Notes: generated by a model from the sequence alone, not told the origin. A DNA stretch of 64,000 nucleotides from Lachnospiraceae bacterium (GCA_017962105.1 JAGCVY010000094.1:62001-126000); one strand, 5' to 3'; numbered from the stretch's first letter, positions 37,101 to 45,316 are shown. Translations and numbers: made by a program.

Positions 37101-37461
37101 TATACTCATAGGTCCTCTCGTAGATCGCTGTCGGGTTGTCGTTGGGGACAAACGGCGGATCATACGGGAAGGGATAATTTACATTTGAGTACTGACAGCG
37201 GTCATAACCGTAGAGCTGGATGCAGGACGGGACCGGAATGGTCTTGTCTTTAGGCAGATCAACGGCTTCCGTCGGCATATCCGCGAAACTGTCATAATAC
37301 GCAAACTTCCACTCGCCGTTGAGCATCGTTAATCTTGTGGATGCGATGCGGGAGGCAAAAGCGTCCTCGCCGGCGGGAAACGGGACATAATAGTTCCGGT
37401 CCGGTTCCGTATTGACATGCAAAAGCTCAGGGTCTTCATGAAATGTCATGTACGTCTTCAT
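34180..37461 (-). CDS. Beta-galactosidase, GH2, with an acidic low-complexity insertion
   Basis: 1093 residues of LacZ-type GH2: sugar-binding domain (PSCIQLYGYDRCQYSNVNYPF), immunoglobulin-like domain, TIM barrel with VNRHDSNPNTG, acid/base E437 (SMGNEAGFG) and nucleophile E507 (FLCEYSHSMGN), then the C-terminal beta-galactosidase small-chain domain. Between GGCVWEWCDHAVEV and RFLYGGDFGDEPNDGNF, where relatives have a short loop, about 95 residues (roughly 555-650) rich in Ala, Thr and Glu are inserted. No signal peptide. GGAGG lies 10 nt before the ATG. It sits upstream of GH95 and downstream of the pnp terminator. Confidence 0.92.
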   Translation of the reverse strand: MKTYMTFHEDPELLHVNTEPDRNYYVPFPAGEDAFASRIASTRLTMLNGEWKFAYYDSFADMPTEAVDLPKDKTIPVPSCIQLYGYDRCQYSNVNYPFPYDPPFVPNDNPTAIYERTYEYTADGLERYIVFEGVDSCFYLIVNNQMIGYSQVSHAMTEFRITSALREGTNRIAVVVLKWCDGSYLEDQDKLRFTGIFRDVYMLKRPKEHIESYRIQTTVNDALTHASVHMEVIGIKASVSVKDAEGNEVYAGETDDDGFIDFDIENPKLWNAEIPYLYKAELSANGETIGESIGIREVSIVDGVFCINHKPVKLHGVNRHDSNPNTGSVVAIEDMKRDLFLMKRCNINCIRTSHYPNAPEFYKLCDRYGFYVIEEADLEAHGSEPAGQTYGQPWDHRQVSITTDNPIFANAILDREMKLVKRDVNRPCVIMWSMGNEAGFGRILNDAAKMVKATDVSRPLHYEAVHHTLDGTPDTEMDVVSYMYPELSDMVRYVSDAPVKRPYFLCEYSHSMGNSNGDLADYWRIIDSNEHFMGGCVWEWCDHAVEVSEYVRPDLLVKTPEEETVLETVSETAVETATESAAADPAVVTAETTDSTETEADNTADAQPGDTEAAETASTEESAESEAAAAESPVLTEQKIIVSEELPVVDMNPRFLYGGDFGDEPNDGNFCCDGLTYPDRTPHTGLMELKQCYRPLDVTLGEEPGSFVLTNRLAFAALEDFYEVSYELKDNGTLLLENKLNISLAAGASTIFRLPENTPTKGRDLRIRFLVTAKETTDYWDKGAEICFVQLAVNSESRHFQPELLAGRKFLKLEEMPLCYRITTRDTVFLLRKKDAMLISVQHNGRELFERPMEFDFYRAPIDNDQPMVRAWKEWGYDKPVCRLSSLRLIEPGNELIFKADLSFGTASRIPFVRVALEYRFQPGGEWNVSAKFRKSDNSPFLPRMGIRMFLPKDFEDFDYYGYGPIESYIDKHLASYVDWHHSTVSGNYEDYIRPQENSSHYGVQQAAVGCARTRLSVISDKDFSVNASHFTREELAAKKHNFELVPSGMTILCVDAFMSGIGSASCGPKLDPIYRCSDEELDCSLWFHVRSL

Positions 37462-37507
37462 AAAACAAATTCCTCCGTAACTTTTGATTTTTTTCGGGAC
37501 TTATGAA

Positions 37508-37537
37508 ACAAGGGCGCCAAATACATGGCACCCTTGT
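37508..37537 (-). terminator. Candidate terminator after pnp
   Basis: Minus strand: ACAAGGGTGCC, an 8-nt loop and GGCGCCCTTGT form an 11-bp stem (one G-U), followed by TTTC. It lies about 60 nt after the pnp stop and before the beta-galactosidase ribosome site. The short U-run makes termination efficiency uncertain. Confidence 0.6.
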
Positions 37538-37598
37538 ATGCCGACACTGAAATCCGAATCTATCAGCATTTACTGAATTTTCATTGCTTGCGGATGTA

Positions 37599-39683
37599 TT
37601 ACTGCGCGTCCTTGATGGAGAAGCTCAGGCGGCCCATCTTATCCTTGCCGAGGCAGACACACTTGACATGATCGCCGAGCGTGAGAACATCCTCAACGCG
37701 GTTGATGCGGTTCTTCGCGATCTTGGAAATGTGAACCATTCCCTCCTTGCCGGGTGCGAACTCGATGAATGCACCGAAATCCTTGATGCTTACAACCGTT
37801 CCCTCGAGGACCATACCCTCCTCGAAGTCGGTGACAATGGTCTGAACAAGCTTGATCGCCTTGTCCATTGCATCCTTGTCGGTACCGCAGATCGAAACTG
37901 CCCCGCTGTCGTCGATATCAATACGGACGCCGGTCTGCTCGATGATCGCGTTGATGGTCTTTCCTCTCTGGCCGACAACATCGCCGATCTTCGCGGGATC
38001 GATCTGAATCTGAACGATCTTCGGAGCGTACTTGCTGACCTCCTTGCGAGGCTCTGCGATAGCAGGCTTCATGCAGGTGTCCATGATGAAGAGTCTTGCC
38101 TCGCGGCAGCGCTTGATGGCACCCTCAACGATCGGACGGGTAAGACCGTGGATCTTGATATCCATTTGGATCGCAGTGATACCTTCGGTGGTACCGGTTA
38201 CCTTGAAGTCCATATCGCCGAAGAAGTCCTCAAGACCCTGGATATCGGTGAGAAGCACATAATCGTCATCGGTTTCACCGGTCACGAGACCGCAGCTGAT
38301 ACCGGCAACCATACGCTTGATCGGAACACCGGCAGCCATCAGGGACATGCAGGATGCACAGGTCGAAGCCATGGAAGTCGAGCCGTTGGACTCGAAGGTC
38401 TCGGATACGGCACGGATCGCGTAAGGGAACTCCTCCTCGCTGGGAAGAACCGGAAGGAGTGCTCTCTCAGCCAGTGCGCCGTGACCGATCTCGCGGCGTC
38501 CCGGTCCTCTCGAAGGCTTGGTCTCGCCTACGGAGTACGACGGGAAGTTGTAATGATGCATATAGCGCTTGTTGACAGCGGTCTCATCCAGTCCGTCAAG
38601 TTTCTGTGCATCGGCGAGAGGTGCCAGCGTTACGATATCGCAGATCTGCGTCTGGCCTCTGGTGAACATTGAGGAACCGTGTACTCTCGGAATGAGGTCG
38701 ACCTCTGCGGAAAGAGGACGGATCTGGGTGATCTCACGGCCGTCGGGACGCTTGTGATCCTTGAGGATCATCTTGCGGACCGTCTTCTTCTCGTACTGGT
38801 AAACGGCTTCGTCGATAAGGGGAAGCCACTCTTCGTTCTCGGCGAACTTCTCGGCGAGGGTATCCTTCATCGCGCGGATGCGCTCCTCACGCTCCTGCTT
38901 CTCCGGGGAGAACATGAGAACTTCCATGTCAGCCGGCGGAACGATCTCCTTGATCGCTGCAAAGAGTTCTTCCGGGATTGCGCAGCTGGTGTAGCTGTGC
39001 TTCGGCTTTCCGCACTCAGCCACGATCTTGTCGATGAACTTGATGATATCCTTGTTTACGGAGTCGGCAAGGTAGATCGCCTCGATCATCTTATCCTCCG
39101 GCAGCTCGTTAGCGCCGGCCTCGATCATGATGACCTTCTCTCTTGTGGAAGCCACCGTCAACTTCAGATCGGAAACCTGAAGCTGGGTCTGGGAAGGATT
39201 GATAATGAACTCGCCGTTGATCAGGCCTACCTGCGTCGTAGCGCAGGGACCGTCGAAGGGAATGTCGGAAACCGCAACAGCGATCGCGGAACCCAGCATT
39301 GCGGTAAGCTCGGGCGTGCACTCCGGATCAACCGAAAGCACAAGGTTGTTGAGGGTTACGTCGTTGCGGTAATCCTTCGGGAACAAAGGACGCATCGGAC
39401 GGTCGATGACACGGGAGGTAAGGACAGCGTTCTCACTTGCCTTGCCTTCGCGCTTGTTGAAACCGCCGGGGATCTTGCCCACGGCGTACATCTTTTCCTC
39501 GTACTCCACGCTCAGAGGGAAGAAATCAATTCCGTCTCTGGGCTTCTCGCTAGCCGTCGCGGTGGACAGCACGGTCGTGTCGCCGTAATGCATCAATGCG
39601 GCTCCGTTTGCCTGCTTGGCAACGCGGTCGATATCGACAGTCAGCGTTCTGCCTGCAAGCTCCATACTAAAGCTTTTGTACAT
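37599..39683 (-). CDS. pnp: Polyribonucleotide nucleotidyltransferase (PNPase)
   Basis: 694 residues: two RNase PH-like domains (the second with FTRGQTQICDIVTLAPL and SNGSTSMASTCASCMSL), a KH domain (about 555-610, KIGDVVGQRGKTINAIIEQTGV) and an S1 domain (about 622-692, GTVVSIKDFGAFIEFAPGKEGMVHIS). PNPase degrades RNA 3' to 5' by phosphorolysis. Its usual partner rpsO is here 5.7 kb away, with folT, two folC genes and a cellulase between. The leader upstream is strongly structured. Confidence 0.97.
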   Translation of the reverse strand: MYKSFSMELAGRTLTVDIDRVAKQANGAALMHYGDTTVLSTATASEKPRDGIDFFPLSVEYEEKMYAVGKIPGGFNKREGKASENAVLTSRVIDRPMRPLFPKDYRNDVTLNNLVLSVDPECTPELTAMLGSAIAVAVSDIPFDGPCATTQVGLINGEFIINPSQTQLQVSDLKLTVASTREKVIMIEAGANELPEDKMIEAIYLADSVNKDIIKFIDKIVAECGKPKHSYTSCAIPEELFAAIKEIVPPADMEVLMFSPEKQEREERIRAMKDTLAEKFAENEEWLPLIDEAVYQYEKKTVRKMILKDHKRPDGREITQIRPLSAEVDLIPRVHGSSMFTRGQTQICDIVTLAPLADAQKLDGLDETAVNKRYMHHYNFPSYSVGETKPSRGPGRREIGHGALAERALLPVLPSEEEFPYAIRAVSETFESNGSTSMASTCASCMSLMAAGVPIKRMVAGISCGLVTGETDDDYVLLTDIQGLEDFFGDMDFKVTGTTEGITAIQMDIKIHGLTRPIVEGAIKRCREARLFIMDTCMKPAIAEPRKEVSKYAPKIVQIQIDPAKIGDVVGQRGKTINAIIEQTGVRIDIDDSGAVSICGTDKDAMDKAIKLVQTIVTDFEEGMVLEGTVVSIKDFGAFIEFAPGKEGMVHISKIAKNRINRVEDVLTLGDHVKCVCLGKDKMGRLSFSIKDAQ

Positions 39684-39762
39684 ACTACCTCTTTCTGCGC
39701 TGTTCTTTACGGACGATGCAGCGCGCGTCCCGGAGTCAATGGGGGACAGAGCCGCCGTAACA

Positions 39763-39832
39763 ACTGAAAAACCTTCGTTACGCTGCGAAACCGGGATTGT
39801 ATCGGGACTCTCGCCGACGCAGGCTTTTCAGT
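39763..39832 (-). promoter_or_regulatory. Long stem in the pnp leader
   Basis: ACTGAAAAGCC and GGTTTTTCAGT on the minus strand (39832-39822 and 39773-39763) can pair over 11 bp with one G-U, and an inner CGCAG/CTGCG pair continues the helix. The structure ends about 80 nt before the pnp ATG. In enterobacteria a leader stem-loop cut by RNase III mediates PNPase autoregulation; a similar role here is inference. Confidence 0.45.
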
Positions 39833-39940
39833 AGTCACGGAAAATGACTCCATCCGACAAATGCTCTCATTTTGTTTTCATAACCTTTTGCATTTTACCA
39901 CAAACACGCGGAAATATCCAGCATTTTAGCACATTTTCCG

Positions 39941-39975
39941 AAGAAAAAATGCTGCCGCATCAGGTCTGCGGCAGC
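39941..39975 (-). terminator. Strong terminator after the GH5 gene
   Basis: Minus strand: GCTGCCGCA (39975-39967), a 7-nt loop, TGCGGCAGC (39959-39951), then ATTTTTTC. A 9-bp GC-rich stem with a six-T run, 7 nt past the stop: a textbook intrinsic terminator, ending the folT-folC-folC-GH5 unit. Confidence 0.93.
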
Positions 39976-39982
39976 GTGGTTT

Positions 39983-41872
39983 TTACTTGGTCTTCACTTC
40001 GATCGACTCGATCTTCAGCAGGGATTTCGATTGCACGATCAGACCGATATCCGAGGTCTGGGAACCGGCACCGATGGTTTTGTTGAAATCTGCAGGCGTC
40101 AACGTCATCACCTTGTCCTTGATGGACACGCCGCAGCACCAGAAATTGTCCGTGGAAACCGGAGCGTTAAAGGTGACCACAACGGTCCAGCCGTTCAGAG
40201 ATGAGCTTCCCGCATTCTCAATGGTCAAGCCCAGCTGATAGCATTTGGAGGCAGTCTCATTCCAGGTATTGGCGGTGTAAAGAGTCGCCGTCACATTGCC
40301 GTTCTTCACGGTTTTTTCGATGCCGTCCGGAACCGCAACATCTCCGCCCCCGCTTCCGCCGGCGTCATCCTTGAGCTTCTCCAGCTCTTCCTTGGTCATC
40401 TCGGGAAGTTTTCCGCCCAGCATTTTCACAAGCCAGCGGCCTTCCTGATTGAGATCCGCCTCGGTGAAGCCGGACAGTTTCTTGCAGTTCTGCTTGATCA
40501 GGGACGAGGATTCGTTCTTGTTGGCGAGGTTCCAGATCATGTAGCTCACGCCGTAGCTGTCCATGAAGGCAACCCATTTGTTGGCTTCGGTCTCGTTGCA
40601 CGCACCGTTGCCCGATGCATCGCAGATCCCGTATTCGGAAACAAACACCGGTAGGCCGGCCTCGATGGCGGTCTTCATCTTGCTGCGGATGTTGTCCTTG
40701 TGGGTTCCCGCATAGAAATGCAGGGCGTACATCAGATTGTCGTACCCCTTCACGGGATCCTTGGCCGCGATATCCACGTCCTGGGACCAGGTGGGGGTTC
40801 CGATAATGATAATACCCTTCGGGTCATTCTTGCGGATGACGGCGATCACCTCTTCCGCATAGGATTTTACGCGGGACCAGGAAACACCGCCGTTGGGCTC
40901 GTTACAGATCTCGTAAAACACGTTGTCGTAATCCTTATATAACTTCGACATCTCGTCGAAAAATGCAATGGCCTCCGCCTTGTTGGTGTTCGGGTCATAA
41001 TCGTGAAGAATATGCCAGTCGATGATCACGTAGAGACCAAGCTCTGTGGCATAGGAAACGCCGTCCTTCACGAGCTGCTTCAGCTTTGCCTTGTCGCCGC
41101 CGCTGCAATATCCGCCCTCGTCGGTGTACATGGCAAGACGCACGGCGTTGGCACCCCACTCGTCACGGATGCACTTGAAGGTTTCCCTGCAGACAAACTG
41201 CGGGAACCATTGAAGACCGTGGGTACTCACACCCTTCAGCTGGAATTCCTTCCCGTTCTTATCCACGATCCTGGTGCCCTTTACGGACAGCCTGCCGTGG
41301 TCGGCGGCCGGAGTCTTTCCGGTACTCTTGGCCGGTGTCGGCGTGGGCGTCGCAGGTGTCGTAGGCGTTGTCGTAGGAGCCGTCGTAGGGTTTGCCGCAG
41401 CCTGTGTCGGAGTTGCGGTCGGCGCAGCCGTGGGGGCTTTCGTCGGCTCCGACGGATCGGGCGTGGGCGTCACTTCACCGTAGGTCGGTTCCGGGGTAGG
41501 CGATACTTCACCATAGGTAGGCTCGGGAGTCGGCGTTACCTCCCCGTAGGTCGGTGTCGGCTCAGGAGAAATTTCTGCTGTTGTCGGGGTTGCTTCCGGC
41601 GTGGGAGTTCCCGCAACGGGAGTAGGTGTATCGTCTGCAGGCGCAGTTACCTCAGGCGTAGCCGAAACGGTCGGTGAAGCCTCTGTGTCCGTCGGTGCAA
41701 CCGTAACCTGCGGCGTCACCGGATTGTTGCTGTTTTTATTGTTGTCCTCAGACTTCTTCCAAAGAAGAATGCCGAGGACAACGGCAACGATGGTCATGAA
41801 GATCAGGGCGGATAAAAGAACCACATTTCTCTTGTCCGCAAGAAATCCCTTTCGTCCTTCGGATTTACTCAT
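39983..41872 (-). CDS. Membrane-anchored GH5 cellulase with C-terminal CBM
   Basis: 629 residues: a short cytoplasmic N-terminus, an uncleaved-looking membrane anchor (about 18-37, VVLLSALIFMTIVAVVLGILL), a Pro/Thr linker (about 50-195) with three PTPEPTYGEV-type repeats, a GH5 barrel with acid/base E325 (YEICNEPNGG) and nucleophile E413 (VFVSEYGICDASGNG), and a C-terminal CBM2-like beta-sandwich (about 535-627, GLTIENAGSSSLNGWTVVV). GH5 enzymes of this type cut beta-1,4-glucans. It stays attached to the cell surface. The start is 18 nt after the folC stop with AGAGGAAA upstream, so it appears to be the last gene of the folate operon. Confidence 0.9.
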   Translation of the reverse strand: MSKSEGRKGFLADKRNVVLLSALIFMTIVAVVLGILLWKKSEDNNKNSNNPVTPQVTVAPTDTEASPTVSATPEVTAPADDTPTPVAGTPTPEATPTTAEISPEPTPTYGEVTPTPEPTYGEVSPTPEPTYGEVTPTPDPSEPTKAPTAAPTATPTQAAANPTTAPTTTPTTPATPTPTPAKSTGKTPAADHGRLSVKGTRIVDKNGKEFQLKGVSTHGLQWFPQFVCRETFKCIRDEWGANAVRLAMYTDEGGYCSGGDKAKLKQLVKDGVSYATELGLYVIIDWHILHDYDPNTNKAEAIAFFDEMSKLYKDYDNVFYEICNEPNGGVSWSRVKSYAEEVIAVIRKNDPKGIIIIGTPTWSQDVDIAAKDPVKGYDNLMYALHFYAGTHKDNIRSKMKTAIEAGLPVFVSEYGICDASGNGACNETEANKWVAFMDSYGVSYMIWNLANKNESSSLIKQNCKKLSGFTEADLNQEGRWLVKMLGGKLPEMTKEELEKLKDDAGGSGGGDVAVPDGIEKTVKNGNVTATLYTANTWNETASKCYQLGLTIENAGSSSLNGWTVVVTFNAPVSTDNFWCCGVSIKDKVMTLTPADFNKTIGAGSQTSDIGLIVQSKSLLKIESIEVKTK

Positions 41873-41890
41873 GATAGTTTCCTCTCTGTA

Positions 41891-43174
41891 TTACGTATCC
41901 TGTTTGCGCTGCAACGCTTCCGTCACGGCTTTCTTCGCTTCTGCGGCAAGGTACAGGGAGCCCGTTATGAGGAGCACATCCTGTTTCTTTGCCTTAGCGA
42001 TATAATCGGCGCACGCATCGGCAAGCTGAAAGATCCGTTTCATGTTGAATTCTTCGCAGAGCTTGTCCGCTTCCTCGGAAGACAAAGCACGCTTGTTATC
42101 GAAGCGGTAGAAATGCAGCTCGTCCGCGAAGGATGCAAAGATCTTAAGCATCGAACGGTAGTCCTTATTTTCCACGATACCCGCGATCACGGTAATGTGT
42201 TTGCCCTCGAACGCCGTCTGCATAAACCAGTCGGCAATCGCTCTCGCACACTGCGGATTATGCCCGCCGTCATAGTAGATCAGGGGTTTCTTCGACAGGA
42301 CTTCCAGCCTGCCGGGCCACTCGACGGTATTCATTCCGGTTTCAATGTCCCGGTCGCTTAAGTAGAATCCCTTTTCGTTCAAAACCGCAATGGCTTCCCA
42401 TGCGGTAGCGGCATTCAACTGCTGGTGCTTCCCGCGAAGAGAAAGGGTAATCTCCTGCCCGCGATACGAAAAATGTTCATATCCCGGCACGGGCTCGAGC
42501 TCACGGACCTCATCCGGATCCGTAAAATGGATCGGCGCCGATGCCCGAAGCGCCGCGCTTGTGATCACCGTCTCCGCTTCCCGGCAGACCGGATAGACGC
42601 AGACGTCACAATTAGGTTTAATAATGCCTGCCTTGGCGGCGGCAATCTTCTCGATGGTGTCGCCGAGCACGGCGCAGTGGTCGAGTCCGATGTTTGTGAT
42701 CACCGAACAGACCGGAGCCGTAACCGCATTGGTAGGATCAAAGGTTCCTCCCAAGCCGGTCTCCAGAATGATGATATCACACTTCTGCTCCCGGAAATAC
42801 AAGAGGGCAAGGATCGTGAGCAGCTCGAACTGATTGGCGGGAGCCGGCTGCTTGTCCGTGAAGGCAAACATCTCCGTCCCGATCCGGGCAAGGTCCTCCT
42901 CCGGGATCATCTCCCCGTTCACGCGGATCCGTTCCCGAAAATCATACAAAAACGGGGATGTGAACAGCCCGACGCGATATCCCGCACGCCGGAGAACCGA
43001 ATCCAGAATAGCACAAACGGATCCCTTCCCGTTGGTGCCGGCCACATGAACGCAGGGAATCGCATCCTGCGGATTGTCGAAATGCCGAAGCATATTCCGC
43101 ATTCCGTAAAGGCCGGCAAAGGCCGAAAAGAAATCCGTATTCGTCAGTTTGTTGACGACTTCCTCGTAAGTCAT
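41891..43174 (-). CDS. folC: Folylpolyglutamate/dihydrofolate synthase, copy 1
   Basis: 427 residues of the Mur-ligase/FolC family: P-loop HVAGTNGKGSVCAILDSVLRRAGYRVGLFTSPFL, VILETGLGGTFDPTNA, ITNIGLDHCAVLGDTIEKIAAAKAGIIKPNCD and YYDGGHNPQCARAI. It ligates glutamate to folates in the cytosol; some copies also make dihydrofolate from dihydropteroate. It is 12 nt downstream of a second FolC-like gene and belongs to the THF-riboswitch operon. Both copies keep the ATP and Glu-binding signatures, so both are probably active. Confidence 0.93.
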   Translation of the reverse strand: MTYEEVVNKLTNTDFFSAFAGLYGMRNMLRHFDNPQDAIPCVHVAGTNGKGSVCAILDSVLRRAGYRVGLFTSPFLYDFRERIRVNGEMIPEEDLARIGTEMFAFTDKQPAPANQFELLTILALLYFREQKCDIIILETGLGGTFDPTNAVTAPVCSVITNIGLDHCAVLGDTIEKIAAAKAGIIKPNCDVCVYPVCREAETVITSAALRASAPIHFTDPDEVRELEPVPGYEHFSYRGQEITLSLRGKHQQLNAATAWEAIAVLNEKGFYLSDRDIETGMNTVEWPGRLEVLSKKPLIYYDGGHNPQCARAIADWFMQTAFEGKHITVIAGIVENKDYRSMLKIFASFADELHFYRFDNKRALSSEEADKLCEEFNMKRIFQLADACADYIAKAKKQDVLLITGSLYLAAEAKKAVTEALQRKQDT

Positions 43175-43186
43175 GAGTCCTCCGTG

Positions 43187-44449
43187 TCAGCGTGTTTTGT
43201 TCCACGCCGCTACAATATCCGGCATAATATACAGGGATCCGGTGACAAGCACGGGATATCCTTTCTTGCGGATCTCCTTGATCCGTTCCACGGCATCCAC
43301 CATGGTCTCCGCAACCTCCACCGGCTTTTCATAGGCGCGAAGATGCTCTGCCAGATCCTTGGCAGGAAGCGCCCGGTTGTTATGCGGCGTCACGCAGACG
43401 AACCCGAGAGCAAAGCTCTGGAGCATCTCGTACATTGCGGGATAATCCTTGTCCGCAAGCACGCCGGTAACGATATAGTATTTCTGATCGCCGGAAAATG
43501 ACCGGAGCGACCGGCACAAAGCGTCGATGCAATCCGGGTTGTGTCCTCCGTCAAAAAGAAGGTAGGGATCCTTTTTGCGCACGTCAAAGCGGTATGGCAG
43601 ACTTGCTGACCGGATGCCGGCTTCCATGGCAAAATCGTCTATGGCAAGCATGTTTCCTTCGAAATTCTCACCGCACAGGACCTCAACCGCCTTCTGGGCA
43701 GTCGCGATATTGATTTTCTGATAATCCGCGATCATGGCGCGTTCCTTCGGGAAGAAGCTGTCATCCGCAATGGAGGCAAGGTGCAGCTCATGCTTGTTCT
43801 CCTTGCACCAGCGGACCGCCGTGTCGGTGACGATCGTGGAGTTCACTCCCATTACGATGGGCTCTCCGGGGCTGGCAATTCCCAGCTTCTCCTGGGCGAT
43901 CGCCTCGAGCGTATCCCCGAGGTACTGCATGTGATCCAAAGCAATCTTGGTCACGACCGTAAGGCAGCCCTGCCCTACGTTGGTGGCGTCATTCCGCCCG
44001 CCCATACCGGCCTCGAGAACTGTAAAATCACAATTCTCCATCTTGAACAGGATCAGTCCGACGCAGACGGCACGCTCGAACTCGGTGGGGTCAAGATCCT
44101 TCTTCGCCTCTGTGTTCATCTCCACAGGACGAAGGGCGGATTTCAACGTCTCCACGCTGTTGACGAACTGAGCCGTAGTGATCGGCTTTCCGTCGATCCG
44201 GTAATAATCCGTAACTCCGTGAAGAGCCGGGGAGATCATGGTCCCCACATGGTATCCGGCAGCCACAAGAATGTTGGTGATCATCGTCGCCGTGGATCCC
44301 TTACCGTTCGTTCCGACAACATGGATAATACGCTGAGAAGCCTCGGGATGCTTCAGCAATCCGAGGCAATAGTTGACCCGATCAAGGCCCGGTTTTGACT
44401 TGTTCGTTTCTTCATTCCTTATGAAACGCACAGCATCTGTAAATCTCAT
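43187..44449 (-). CDS. Folylpolyglutamate/dihydrofolate synthase-like, copy 2
   Basis: 420 residues from the ATG at 44449 (AGAGGTG upstream). FolC signatures: HVVGTNGKGSTATMITNILVAAGYHVGTMISPAL, VLEAGMGGRNDATNVG, TKIALDHMQYLGDTLEAIAQEKLGI and LLFDGGHNPDCIDAL. It differs from copy 1 through most of its length; for example ISPALHGVTDYYRIDG replaces TSPFLYDFRERIRVNG, so it is not a recent duplication. The two may split dihydrofolate synthase and polyglutamylation activities, which is inference. It lies between folT and copy 1 in the same operon. Confidence 0.9.
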   Translation of the reverse strand: MRFTDAVRFIRNEETNKSKPGLDRVNYCLGLLKHPEASQRIIHVVGTNGKGSTATMITNILVAAGYHVGTMISPALHGVTDYYRIDGKPITTAQFVNSVETLKSALRPVEMNTEAKKDLDPTEFERAVCVGLILFKMENCDFTVLEAGMGGRNDATNVGQGCLTVVTKIALDHMQYLGDTLEAIAQEKLGIASPGEPIVMGVNSTIVTDTAVRWCKENKHELHLASIADDSFFPKERAMIADYQKINIATAQKAVEVLCGENFEGNMLAIDDFAMEAGIRSASLPYRFDVRKKDPYLLFDGGHNPDCIDALCRSLRSFSGDQKYYIVTGVLADKDYPAMYEMLQSFALGFVCVTPHNNRALPAKDLAEHLRAYEKPVEVAETMVDAVERIKEIRKKGYPVLVTGSLYIMPDIVAAWNKTR

Positions 44450-44533
44450 AAGCACCTCTGATATCACGCGGTATCAGTACTGCGTTCTCTCTCTCATAAA
44501 TACAGTTTATCTCATTTGTCGCTGTATTTCAAC

Positions 44534-45160
44534 TCATTCTTGTATTTCTTCGGCAGGAACATCGTCCACCGGTTCCCCGGACAGGGGAACTGCCACAACT
44601 GCGGTATCGGCATCCTCGGCCCAGATCCCCTTGTACAAAAGCGATCGTATGGCAGGGATCAGACGGGGCTGCATGATGCGCATGATGACAATCTCAAGAA
44701 CAAAACTTGTGACGGCGATCACGGCTCTGGGCGCCAGCGTTGCAACTTTGTACGGAGTTCCGTATAGCGTGAAGATAAAATACGTGTTCAGGAAAAGGCT
44801 CAGGATCAGATTGTCGATCACGGAAGCGATCACAACCCGATCGATCGTGGATTTCCGGTAAAGGATGATACCGACGGTGAAGCCCTGTAAAAACCGCGTG
44901 AGGGTGATACCGGGATTCATGGAACCGCCGTACAACAGGAATCCGCCGAGAATATCCGTGATCATGGACACGATACCGCCGAGCCAGCCGATGCAATAGC
45001 CGGTGATCGCACGGATCAGGAAGGTAAAGGCGATGCGGTATTTGTCGGCGATGGTGATCGACAGATGATACTCCGTCACATATTGCAGTGCTGCGAAAAT
45101 GCCCATGAAGCATAGGAGCATGACGTAACTTCTGCTGTTTCTTTTCAGTTTCAAACCCAT
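44534..45160 (-). CDS. folT: Folate-specific ECF transporter S component
   Basis: 208 residues with about six membrane helices. YRIAFTFLIRAITGYCIGWLGGIVSMITDILGGFL and MNPGITLTRFLQGFTVGIILYR match FolT-type S components, which bind folate and dock on a shared EcfA-EcfA'-EcfT module; none is encoded nearby, so the energizing module must be elsewhere (group II ECF). The C-terminus has an acidic tail. Start ATG 45160 follows AAAGGAGG by 7 nt; this ribosome site is part of the riboswitch expression platform. folT-folC-folC couples folate uptake to polyglutamate trapping. Confidence 0.92.
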   Translation of the reverse strand: MGLKLKRNSRSYVMLLCFMGIFAALQYVTEYHLSITIADKYRIAFTFLIRAITGYCIGWLGGIVSMITDILGGFLLYGGSMNPGITLTRFLQGFTVGIILYRKSTIDRVVIASVIDNLILSLFLNTYFIFTLYGTPYKVATLAPRAVIAVTSFVLEIVIMRIMQPRLIPAIRSLLYKGIWAEDADTAVVAVPLSGEPVDDVPAEEIQE

Positions 45161-45166
45161 AAAATG

Positions 45167-45219
45167 TCCTCCTTTCGTCCCGTATGGTGCTACGAAAAGG
45201 AGGAAATCCTTTGGTAGCA
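45167..45219 (-). promoter_or_regulatory. Expression platform of the THF riboswitch (Shine-Dalgarno switch)
   Basis: On the minus-strand RNA, UCCUCCUUUUCGU (45204-45192) can pair with ACGAAAGGAGGA (45178-45167), hiding the folT ribosome site. Alternatively UGCUAC (45219-45214) pairs with GUAGCA (45193-45188), with AAAGGA/UCCUUU pairing inside, trapping the anti-SD strand. UGCUAC overlaps the 3' strand of riboswitch P1, so ligand-stabilized P1 would free the anti-SD and switch translation off. Mechanism inferred from complementarity. Confidence 0.8.
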
Positions 45220-45316
45220 GCGGGATGCAGACCGGAAACCGCAAGCCTTACGGCTTTTCGTCCCGGGGACAACTCCCCGTCCCCCGGGCACTTTACGCTT
45301 CCGCTCTTACTCTGCT
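45216..45316 (-). ncRNA. Tetrahydrofolate (THF) riboswitch
   Basis: The minus-strand RNA opens with AGCAGAGUAAGAGCGGAAGC and closes with CUGCAUCCCGCUGCU. These match the conserved 5' GAGAGUA and 3' UGCAUCCGCUCC blocks of the THF riboswitch; GCGUAAAGUG, GGGGAGUUG, GGGACGAA and GCGGUUUCC supply the other conserved core pieces in order. P1 is AGCAG/CUGCU. The class senses reduced folates and typically controls folT or folE. Its location directly upstream of folT supports the call. Confidence 0.9.
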
